Assembly (NCBI RefSeq): GCF_003597395.2
Contig: NC_133776.1
Location: forward strand, 37,855,609-37,919,608
Direction: 5' to 3'
DNA length: 64,000 bases
From: Chelonoidis abingdonii
Lineage: Eukaryota > Chordata > Testudines > Testudinidae
The first letter of the stretch is position 1. Each line of letters opens with the position of its first letter. The notes under the pieces were generated by a model, which saw nothing but the letters and a program-made list of their open reading frames with translations, did not search any database and was not told where the DNA came from. Shown piece by piece: positions 12,030 through 20,869 of this stretch. A program made the translations under genes and the position numbers.

Positions 12030-12200
12030 ATAGGTAAGTAAAAATTAGCTCCATCGTACACATGGGGAAACTGAAACATAAAAAGACTAGGTGGATTGCT
12101 TGTAGTCAGCCAGGAATTCTGTGGCAGAGATGGTAGTATAATACAGGAGCTCTTGATTCCTAGTCCTGTGCTCAATCTACTAATTCACTCTATCTCTGCC
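12030..12200 (-). repeat. MIR-like relic
   Basis: The block reads as a reverse-oriented MIR: GGGGAAACTGAAAC, then a decayed GTCAGCC core, then wording close to GAGCTCTTGATTCCTAGTCC. The ends are approximate. Confidence 0.5.
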
Positions 12201-12486
12201 CCTGTGTCTGTACAAAGCAGTTGAGATTGGCCAGGCTCCTTTGCTCTCTATCATGTGGTCTGTCTGAAGTGAGCCAGAGACAGGCCCTTCTTGCTATCAG
12301 GACTCAAGGCCCAGCTTTTTAAAGCTTATTTAGGCATTGCTCCACCCAGCATTGCAAGGCCTAGGACCCATATCTCAAAGGTATTTAGCTGCGTAACTCC
12401 ATTGATTTTATGAGTGTTACTTTCGAGGATCTGGCCTCAGTGACTTAGATGGCTAAGTCCCATTTTCAGAAGTAACTTAGGCATTT

Positions 12487-12640
12487 ATCAGTGGTTTGAG
12501 CATTGGCCTGCTAAACCCAGGGTTTGAGGGGGCCATTTAGGGATCTGGGGCAAAAATCTGTCTGGGGATTGGTCCTGCTCTGATCAGGGAGTTGGACTAG
12601 ATGACCTCCTGAGGTCCCTTCCAACCCTGATATTCTATGA
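12487..12640 (+). mobile_element. Turtle tRNA-derived SINE
   Basis: A tRNA-like head (CAGTGGTTTGAGCATTGGCC followed by TGCTAAACCCAGGGTTTGA) is joined to GAGGGGGCCATTTAGGGATC and a 3' tail GGTCCCTTCCAACCCTGATA ending TTCTATGA. The tail matches a CR1 3' end, as expected for a SINE mobilised by CR1. I recognise this as the common SINE of cryptodiran turtles, a main reason for the organism call. About 20 bases are missing from the usual B-box region after CCCAGGGTT. Confidence 0.85.
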
Positions 12641-12665
12641 ATGTGACAATAGCTTCTATTTAGAA

Positions 12666-13083
12666 CAGGGCCACCCAGAGGATTCCGGGGCCTGGGGTCT
12701 TCGCCGGTGGGGGGTCCCCCGCTTTGGTGGTAACTCGACAGTGGGGGGTCCTTCCACTCCAGGACCCGCCACCGAAGGGCCCCAAAGACTGCGGTGGGGC
12801 CCTCCACCACTGATTTACCACCGAAGCAGGACCTGCCGCCGAAATGCAGCCTGGTCTTCGGCGGTAATTCAGCAGTGGGTCCCAGAACGGAAGGACCCCC
12901 CACCGCCGAAGACCTGGAGCAGAAGAAGCTCCAGGGACCCAGGCCCCGTGAGAGTTTTCCGGGGCCTCCAGAGCGAGTGAAGGACTCTGCTCCAGAGGCC
13001 CCCAAAAACTCTCCTGGGGGCCCCTGCGGGGCCCAGGGCCTGGAACAAATTACCCCACTTTCCCCCCCCTCTGGGTGGCCCTG
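12666..13083. mobile_element. GC-rich hAT-type element with perfect 8-bp target duplication
   Basis: The ends CAGGGCCACCCAGAG and CTCTGGGTGGCCCTG are perfect 15-bp inverted repeats. The flanks ATTTAGAA (12,658-12,665 and 13,084-13,091) are identical. There is no transposase, and the long minus-strand frame across the element is a GC artefact. A second copy lies at 28,981-29,307. It landed 18 bp to the right of the SINE end. Confidence 0.9.
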
Positions 13084-13091
13084 ATTTAGAA

Positions 13092-14180
13092 ACCTAAATC
13101 TCATTGTGAATGGGATTTAGACTCCTACATTCCAGATCATCAAAGGCACCTAACTCCCACAGTTAGACATCTAAATACCGTTGGAGGATATGGGCTTAAG
13201 TGCCTGAGTTTCTTTTGATAATGGAACTTAGCTATCTAAGTGCAATGCTGAGCTGCAGCAGCAAATTCACATAGTTATGATGTAGTCATGGTGGTGATTC
13301 TGCAGTTTTTTGCAGCTCTTCCAGCATTAGCTGTAGTTGATCAGTAAGGCTATATCATCCACGTACTCAGGATCCTCTAAAGATGAATCTTTAACTTTCA
13401 GACCTCCTACTTTGGCCTCAATCAGCTTTGTCCTTAGATTAGAACATTAAATAACACAGGTGAGAAAATGCATCCCTAGTATATTCTGAAAACAAATCTA
13501 ATACAACAATGTTGGTCCTCACACAGCTAAATGTACTATGGTACAGTTCCTCTACCAGCAGCACACTAAGTGCTCTGGTACCTCATATGGGGTAGAAGTA
13601 TCCACATTACTGAGTCAAAAGCATCTGCAGTCTATAAATGCCATGTTAACTTTGTCAGTTTACAGTAACATTCTGCAGAGCATATATAACATGGATTTTA
13701 GATCGACCTGTACAGAAAACACACTGGTTGTTTCTCAATTCTGGGTTAAGATAGTATTTCAGTCGGTTCAATAACAAGATCATAAACACCTTCCCTGAGC
13801 CTGACAGCAGTATTATTCCCTTATAATTTGAGCAATCGAATTCCTCTCCCTTTTTAAAAAAAAGGGATGATGCAGCCCCTTTTCTAACCTTCTGGAATGT
13901 GGCTGCTTTCCCAAACTTTTAAGACAACTCAATGAAGCTGGTGAACTAAATCTTGTCAAGACTATTTATCTTTTTGTAACTGTTTGACCTCAAGCGTCAT
14001 TTCCTCTGCTGTCACTGACCAGTTTTCTGCTGGGTTCGTTTCTGGAATAAATTGTAGTTTACATCTTGGTTGAGGTCTGTTCCATTAATTCATAAAAATG
14101 CTCATGCCAACTCTTAAGTTGTATTTCAATATCCTGGCAGTATTTTCCATTTTTGTTCTTAACTGGTGGAAGTGGTGAGA
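13092..14180. other. Intergenic DNA with decayed repeats
   Basis: There is no host exon. The stretch 13,290-14,160 has the feel of a decayed LINE on the minus strand (GATGATGCAGCCCC, TCAAGACTATTTATC), but no protein motif survives clearly enough to name it. Confidence 0.35.
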
Positions 14181-14289
14181 ATGTATCATAGAACTGGCAG
14201 ACACCTCGAGAGGTCATCTAGCCCCGTCCCCTGCACTCGTGGCAGGACTAAGTATTATCTAAACCATTACTGACAGGTGTTGTCTAACC

Positions 14290-14901
14290 AAGTGATTTTC
14301 AGACTGTGGGTCCCGACCTAGTACTGGGTTGAGGAATGTAAGGCACTGGGTCGTGGGCAATGGGAGCTGGGGGAAGGGGCGATGCCTGTGGGTGAGAGCT
14401 GCGTGGAGTCTCTTGTGCACCTCCACCTAGGAGCCGGACCTGCTGCTGGCTGCTTCCAAGGCGTAGTGTGGTCCACGATGCCAAGACAGGCAGGAAGCCT
14501 GCCTTAGCACCCCCACTGTGCCGCTGACCAGAAGCCACCTGTGGTAAGCCCATGCCCCAGCCCTGTACCTCAATCCTCTGTCCCATCCCTGAGCCCCCCC
14601 AAACCTGGAGCCTCTTCCTGCACCCCAAACCCCTCATCTCTGGCTCCACCCCAGAGCCTGCACCCAAAGCCCTGACCCCCTTCTGCACCCCAACCTCCTG
14701 TCCTAGCCCACAGCCCCCTCCCATACCTTGAACCCCTCATCCTTGGCCGCACCCCACAGCCCTCACCCCTACACCCCAACCCTCTGCCCCAGCCCTGACC
14801 TCCTTCCACATCCGAAGCCCTTCATCGCCAGCTCCACTGGGTCGTGGTCATCAACAATTTTCTTCCACTGAGTCACCAGAAAAAAAGTTTTAAAATCATT
14901 G
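14290..14901. mobile_element. hAT-type non-autonomous element in the CR1 3' region
   Basis: Left end AAGTGATTTTCAGACTGTGG and right end TTTTAAAATCATTG are decayed inverted repeats of a CAGTG-type element. The flanks GTCTAACC (14,282-14,289 and 14,902-14,909) are a perfect 8-bp duplication. The interior is C-rich and codes for nothing. The CR1 3' sequence continues on both sides. Confidence 0.85.
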
Positions 14902-15345
14902 GTCTAACCTGTTCTTAAAAATCTCTGATGATGGAGATTCCACAGCCTTCCTAGGCAATTTACTCCAGTGCTTAACCACTCTGACAGTTGGGAAGTTTTT
15001 CCTAATGGCCAGCCTAACATCCCTTGCTGCAGTTTAAGCCCATTGCTTCTTATCCTAACCTCAGATGTTAAGAAAAACTATTTTTCATCCTCCTCCTTGT
15101 AACAACCTTTTACGTACTTGAAAACTGTTATGTCTCCTCTCAGTCTTCTCTTTTCCAGACTAAACAAACCGTTTTTTCAATCTTCCCTCCTAGGTCATAT
15201 TTTCTAGACCTTTAATCGTTTTCGTTGCTCTTCTCTGGACTCTCTCCAATTTGTCAACTTCCTTCCTGAAATGTAGTGCCCAGAACTGGACACAATACAC
15301 CAGTTGAGGCCTAATCAGCACAGAGTAGAGAAGAAGAATTACTTC

Positions 15346-15570
15346 TCATGTCTTGCTCACAACACTCCTGCTAATACATCCCAGAAGGATGTTTGCTTTT
15401 TTTGCAGCAACATTACACTGTTCACTCATATTTAGCTTGTGGTCCACTATGACCCCCAGATCCTTTCCTGCAGTACTCTCTCCTAGGTAGAGATTTCTCA
15501 TTTTGTATGTGTGCAACTGATTGTTCCTTCCTAAATGGAGTACTTTGAATTTGTCCTTATTGAATTTCAT
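15346..15570 (-). pseudogene. CR1 ORF2 C-terminal RT segment
   Basis: The frame carries MKFNKDKFKVLHLGRNNQ, then KDLGVIVDHKLNMSEQC and AAKKANILLGCISRSV. This is the conserved stretch just after the CR1 RT active site. The element's frame is shifted relative to the RT core at 15,689-15,961. Confidence 0.85.
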
Positions 15571-15688
15571 CCTGTTTATTCAGACCATTTCTCCAGTTTG
15601 TCCAGATCATTTTGAATTTTAATCCTATCCTCCAAAACACTTGCAACCCCTTCCAGCTTGGTATTGTCCACAAACTTTGTAAGTATAA

Positions 15689-15961
15689 CTATATACTCTG
15701 TATGCCATTATCTAAATCACTAATGAAGATATTGAACAGAACTGGAGCCAGAACTGATCCCTGCGGGACCCCACTTGTTATACCCTTCCAGCATGACTGT
15801 AAACCACTTATAACTACTCTCTGGGAATGGTTTTCCAACCAGTTTTGCACCCACTTTATAGTAGCTCCATCTAGATTGCATTTCCCTAGTTTGTTTATGA
15901 GAAGGTCATGCAAAACAGTATCAAAAGCTTTACTAACGTCAAGATATACCATGTCTACCAC
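15689..15961 (-). pseudogene. CR1 reverse transcriptase core
   Basis: The frame contains [20 protein letters not shown] (RT motif with the first catalytic Asp), [15 protein letters not shown], and [20 protein letters not shown]. Just downstream in another frame the usual FADDTKL appears as FVDNTKL, losing the second catalytic aspartate. Confidence 0.9.
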
Positions 15962-16519
15962 TTTCCCCTATCCACAAGGCTTGTTACCCTGTCAAAGAAA
16001 GCTATCAGGTTGATTTGACATAATTTGTTTTTGACAAATCCATGCTGACTGTTACTTATCACCTTATTACCTTCTAGATGTCTGCAAATTGATTACTTAA
16101 TTATTTGTTTCATTATCTTTCCGAGTACAGAAGTTAAGCTGACTGGTGTGATGGGGTCAGGTCAGACAGCTACAGGAGAGTGCTGTTAAACTGATAAGAA
16201 CAGATTTTAAAATTTTACTAAAGCTAATGTTAAAAAAAAAAGTATATAATACATAGGTTGGGGGAAAAGTGTCTGTACATCTGGGTATAGTGCTTAGATT
16301 ATCCACAAATATAAAGTTAGTTTTTAAAAGTCATATGATACATAGACTACATAATCAGCAATTACCCAAATTTAGGTGAATAGATTTAACAATACAGTTT
16401 AGATATTAGAATCCGAATAATTGGGTATATCACTCATGAAAAGTTGTAAGGAGATTTGGATGTAGAAAGCAAAATATATCAATGAGAGGAGATTGTCCCT
16501 CAGTAATTGAGAATTAGGT

Positions 16520-18206
16520 TGCTTGTCCATTTAGAAAATATAATACATGAGGAAATTATTTCAGTTACTTTCCTGACTGCGCTTCTCATTGGCATTCCAG
16601 CTCATCCCTCCTGGTATTACCAATGTCCAGTGATGTGTTCTATGTATATGTCCCTTGACCACCTGATGGCATCCGACACCATGAGTTACCGCATCAGCCA
16701 AGCTTAGCAATGACCAGTTCCGCATTCTCTCAGCACTCGCTCATTACTGGGGTCCCATGTGCCCAAGGCTCTGACGATCAGTGTGTGTGTCTGGACCTTA
16801 ACTCTCCAGGTTTCATCTAGAGGGGCATATTTCGAGCTCGGGCATTGTGGAAGGCAGGGGTGCTGTTCTTAATCAGCACTGTGATGTCCACCATGATGAT
16901 CTTCTTCTGGTCCTTGTTGGTGATGACAATGTCTGGTTGCGGTTGGCTGTTGATTCCTGGGATGGCTGAGTTTATGGCAACCTTCCCCATGGGTGGCAGG
17001 ATGGCTCTGGCCAGGTGATCTTGGATGGTGTTGTGTTGCAGCTGACAAGCTCTCGAATGGGGCTTGCAGCTAAAAGGATGTGGGGTACTGTTTCGTTGGT
17101 GTAGCCACACTTTCTGTATTGCTTGTCCCGATTCCCGTGGCGGACAGCTCTGTTCAGTGGGATGCAGTTGAGCCAGACCCTGTGGATGAACCTCCAGTTG
17201 GCAAATTGGGTGAAGCTGCCCCTGGGGAGGAAGTGGTTGCTGCATCCCACTTGCATGTCACCTTGAATGCCTTGCTCTGGTCCGGCTTCCGTTTCAGATT
17301 TTCCACATATTAGCAGTAGATGGCATTCTTCGGGGTCCTCTCCCAGCATGGTTCTAGCTCTCGGAGTGATGATAATGTGATCTGTAGTCTTCACTTATGG
17401 CACCAGGACTCCCAGCTCCTGGCATTCCTCGCACCACATCCAGTGGTAGCTGATACACTTCTCCAGTCATCACGTAGTGTTGCAGGCACAAGTCCAGAGC
17501 AAAGCAAAGTCTCCCCTATCTCTTCCAAATTCACCTTCCAGCAACCCGCTCAGATAGGTGGTGACATCTTGTTGGAGGGGGTTCTGGCGATTTGCTCTTG
17601 ATGGCATCCTGCAGAGCACTCTCTGCAATGTTCCTCACCTTGGTGTCCAGGCACATCAGAAGGCAGAAGACGTGTGCGATCATAGCAACGTCACACAGAT
17701 CACCCATTCGAGGGATGTTGGCGCCACCCTGCCTGTGTGAGATGTACACTGGTTCATTGCTGGCCCTCTGTCCGTCCTCAAGGAAGATCATAGATTCCCC
17801 TTGGGTCTGAAAAGACGTTGCCTGGACGAAATCCCTTCTACTGCCATCAATATGAAGGGATGCACACTTCTTGGCACTGAAGCAGAGTCCCATCCTGTTG
17901 GCAGCCTGGCTGGTGATATCAAGCGTTTGTTGGAGACTCTTGGGGTTGTCTGCAATCAGGACCAGATCGTCTGCGTAGGCCAGGATATTCACTCTGTTGT
18001 CATAATAGATTGAAACCGCCTAGACTGCTGGAGATCACTTGAAAGAGCGGCTCCATGGCTAAGTTGAAAACGATGGGGCTCAGGGGGCAGCCTTGCTTCA
18101 TGCCACTATGAATAGGAATTTTGGGTGTCTCTCCTTCCATGGAGCTTTCATAAAATTCCCAGACTAGTTGGAAAAATTTTTCAGGCATCCTGATCTCCTG
18201 CAGCAT
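16520..18206 (-). pseudogene. R2/NeSL-like LINE polyprotein, decayed
   Basis: From right to left the minus strand carries KQGCPLSPIVFNLAMEPLFQ (RT palm, about 18,050-18,110) and AYADDLVLIADNP with an intact YADD (17,966-17,977). Next come a linker, a cysteine-histidine stretch CRKCGYTNETVPHILLA whose last cysteine is replaced by alanine, and QPDIVITNKDQKKIIMVDIT, a PD-x14-D restriction-like endonuclease core. The C-terminal wording SRDIYIEHITGH closes it near 16,600. Frames shift several times. The order RT, CCHC, PD-D nuclease defines the R2-type LINE group. The 5' part upstream of the RT palm is largely missing. Confidence 0.75.
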
Positions 18207-18446
18207 TGCAAAAACATACTGGGGGGCATCAATCCAAAAGCATTAGCCACGTCGAGCCATGCTATGGCACATTGCCTCCATGTCCTCCTGGCCAAGTGGG
18301 TAGCAGTCTGAAGGACAAAGTTGTGTTCCTAACAGCCTTCACACAAAATGAAGCTTTTGTGGATGGAGCTGATGGCTCCTCCATTAACCGACCAGTTAAG
18401 TGAAAGTTAAGAAGGAAGGTACTGTACATCTCAGGTCAGGCTTGAG

Positions 18447-18563
18447 TTATGACTTTCAAGTGCATTCATTCTGCATCGTGCCTCTTTTTTTCTCTCCCAT
18501 AATCTTTTGGTACCATTTGGAATCCAACATTGTTTATTCATTCTCCTTAATCTCGGTTGTTCT
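18447..18563. repeat. Block repeated in direct orientation at 20,172-20,287
   Basis: Both loci read GACTTTCAAGTGCATTCATT (or CATCCATT), then TCTCCCATAATCT, then GGTACCATTTGGAATCCAAC and end TTGTTCTCC, with roughly 88% identity by eye. One copy is at the end of the R2-like insertion; the other lies beyond the CR1 5' end. It is probably one unnamed element present twice. Confidence 0.7.
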
Positions 18564-20020
18564 CCTAAGATCCAAGAAGAGTGCCGGAAGGCAGAGACAT
18601 TAGTCCCTGGATAAGCAGGTCCCTTTTCTCTTGGTAGCTGAACAGGGGTTACTCTAGGTTAATTAGGACATCTGGGACCAATCAAGGGCCTGCCAGAATC
18701 TGTTAAAAGCCTCCCCTCCAGCCAGGTACAGGGCTGCGCGGTAGAAGCTGAGGGAGGAAGGTGAGCTACTGGAGAGCTGGGCAATGCAGACACTGACAAG
18801 CATTAGGAGAGAAGCCACACAGGTGTAGAGGTGAAGGGCAGGAGAATCCCTGCTCAACAGGGTGGACAGCCCTTCTGGGCCCCGTAGATCTGACGGAAGA
18901 GACTCTGCCAGAGGGGAGAGACTGAACTGGGTGTCTGGTCTGTTGCCATCATGCCCGGAAGGGCTACCAGAGACTGAGAGGCTCCCCTTCCACTCTCCCC
19001 ATCAGGAAGACCAGGAGGAACTCTGCTCCAACAGGGTGTGGACAGTAAATCCAGGGGCATAGGGAAAATTCTGAGGGAAAAGAGAAATACTCCAGCCTGC
19101 CGCTAAACGGAAGCGCGGGAGCCACCGAGACGGAGAGGAAGCTTTATCTCACTGTCTATAATTCCCTAGGTGGTCCTCATTTCCCTTTTTATAGATTAGT
19201 ATTATATTTGCCTTTTTCCAGTCTTCTGGAATCTCTTCTGTCTTCCATGACTTTTCAAAGATAATCACCGATGGCTTAGATATCTCTTCAGTCAGCTTAT
19301 TGTGTAATCTAGGATGCACTTCATTAGGCCCTGGTGACTTGAAGACACCTAATTTGTTCAAGTAATTTTTAACTTGTTCTTTCTCTATTTTAGCCTCTTC
19401 TGAGCCTACCTCATTTTCACAGGCATTGACTATGTTAGACGTCCAATCACCACCAACCTTCTTAGTGAAAACTGAAACAAAGAAGTCATAAAGCATCTGT
19501 GTTATTTCCACATTTTCTGATATTATTTTCCCCCCCTCATTGAGTAATGGTCCTACCCTGTCCTTGGTCTTCCTCATGCTCTTAATGTATTTGTAGAATG
19601 TTTTCTTGTTATCCTTTATGTCTCTAGCTAGTTTGATATCATTTTGTGCCTTGGACTTTCTAATTTTGTCCCTACATACTTATGTTTATTTTCATCTTTT
19701 GTAATTTGACCTAGTTTCCACTTTTTTAGGACTCTTTTTTTATTTTTAGATCATTGAAGATATTCTGGTTAAGTCAGAATAGTTTCTTGCCATACTTCCT
19801 AGCTTTCCTATGCAGTGGAATAGTTTGCTCTTGTGCCCTTAATAATGTCTCTCTGAAAAACTGCCAACTGTCTTCTATTGTTTTTCCCCTTACGTTTGCT
19901 TCTCATGGGATCTTACCTACCAACTCCCTGAGTTTGCTAAAGTCTGCCTTCTTGAAATCTGTTGTCTTTATTTTGCTGTTCTCCCTCCTACCGTTCCTTA
20001 GAATCATGAACTCTATCATG

Positions 20021-20479
20021 TCATGTCTCAAATATACATTTCTGGTCATGTCTTTCATAGGCTTCCTTAATGCAATAAGCCATATTATTCCACCGTTGAC
20101 GGCCCCTCTTGACTGCTTGTTCAAGACATTTTTTCCCTGTTTTGCCCATTTCCTCCTCTCTTAACTTGATTCTGACTTTCAAGTGCATCCATTCTGTATT
20201 GTGACTCTTCTTTTTTTCTCCCATAATCTGATGGTACCATTTGGAATCCAACATTGTTTTTTCATTCTCTTTAGTCTGTTGTTCTCCATCAACTCTGTGA
20301 TAGAATCCAAAAACAAACTCTCCCTCTGCAATAGACAGCTGGTCATCCAATGTGGAATATTTGTTGGAAATCACTACCACATAACTATTATAGATAACTT
20401 TCATGATGAAGTGATTGCTATTGAAGTGTTTTAATGCAATAAATACCCATCTCTGAAACTTTATTAAATGGAACATCAT
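20021..20479 (-). other. 152-residue open frame of unknown origin
   Basis: The frame is lysine- and glutamate-rich (MLDSKWYHQIMGEKKKSHN, then [20 protein letters not shown]). Part of it overlaps the block duplicated at 18,447, where the same frame is interrupted by stops. This argues for a repetitive element rather than a host gene. No domain is recognised; the charged, helical wording could be mobile-element coding sequence. No promoter or splice signal supports a host exon. Confidence 0.3.
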
Positions 20480-20711
20480 TGTTGCTATTGGGAGACAATG
20501 ATCACATTCAATTAAGGTGGAAGTGGCCTATTCTCAACATTTGACAAGAAGGGGTGAATACCAAGGGAGGGAAAATTACTTTTGTAGTACTAACGAAGCC
20601 AATGGACCACTTCCACTTTAATTGAATTGGCTCGTTAGCACTGAACCCCCACTTGGTAAGGCAACTTCCAACTTTTCATGTGCTATAATATGTATTCTGC
20701 TCACTGTATTT

Positions 20712-20862
20712 TTCACTCCATGCATCTGATGAAGTGGGTTTTAGCCCACAAAAGCTTATGCTCAAATAAATGTGTTAGTCTCTAAGATGCCATAAGGGCT
20801 CCTCAGTCTGTATCAGCAAAAAACAACAACACAGCTACCACTGTGAAACCTATCACGCAAGA
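20712..20862 (-). repeat. Short retroposon, GATGAAGTGGG family
   Basis: The plus strand reads TGCATCTGATGAAGTGGG, TTAGCCCACAAAAGCTTATG, AAATAAATGTGTTAGTCTCT and ends with AGCTACCACTGTGAAACC. It is the minus-strand form of a dispersed repeat whose head would read GTAGC.TGTTAGTCTG, related to the copies at 31,664 and 35,199. No target duplication was found. Confidence 0.65.
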
Positions 20863-20869
20863 TGGACTC

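Larger units (their letters stand above)
16186..18577 (-). mobile_element. Insertion carrying an R2/NeSL-like LINE inside the LTR
   Basis: The segment is bounded by AGAGTGCTG (16,177-16,185) and AGAGTGCCG (18,578-18,586), an 8-of-9 direct repeat that looks like a target duplication. It holds LINE coding sequence on the minus strand (about 16,530-18,220). The left 340 bases (16,186-16,530) are AT-rich and unassigned. The right end (18,447-18,563) is shared with another locus at 20,172-20,287. Confidence 0.6.
16147..19151. mobile_element. Solo LTR-like element inserted in the CR1, itself interrupted
   Basis: The left end TGTGATGGGGTCAGGTCAGA (16,147 on) and the right end TTTATCTCA (to 19,151) give a TG...CA element. 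The flanking 4-mers CTGG (16,143-16,146) and CTGT (19,152-19,155) suggest a short target duplication. The LTR is broken after 16,185 by about 2.4 kb of cargo and resumes at 18,587 with GAAGGCAGAGACATTAGTCC. It shows no coding sequence of its own. A solo LTR of a Gypsy- or ERV-type element is the likeliest reading; only the ends support this. Confidence 0.65.
14186..20030 (-). mobile_element. CR1 LINE, antisense, split by later insertions
   Basis: The 3' end is near 14,186 (TCATAGAACTGG on the plus strand). CR1 sequence runs rightward as 3'-UTR, the ORF2 C-terminus, the RT core (15,689-15,961) and the N-terminal RT region (19,152-19,577), and continues to about 20,030. It is broken by a hAT element (14,290-14,901) and by an LTR-like element with cargo (16,147-19,151). 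Joining the flanks restores the expected CR1 order: NYRQ is the last motif right of the gap and VSLTSVLGKIMKQ the first left of it. The active site reads FVDN instead of FADD, so the copy is dead. Confidence 0.85.

Noticed and set aside
12511..13104. 197-residue minus-strand open frame
   Set aside because: It spans a SINE tail and a GC-rich hAT element; composition explains the open frame.
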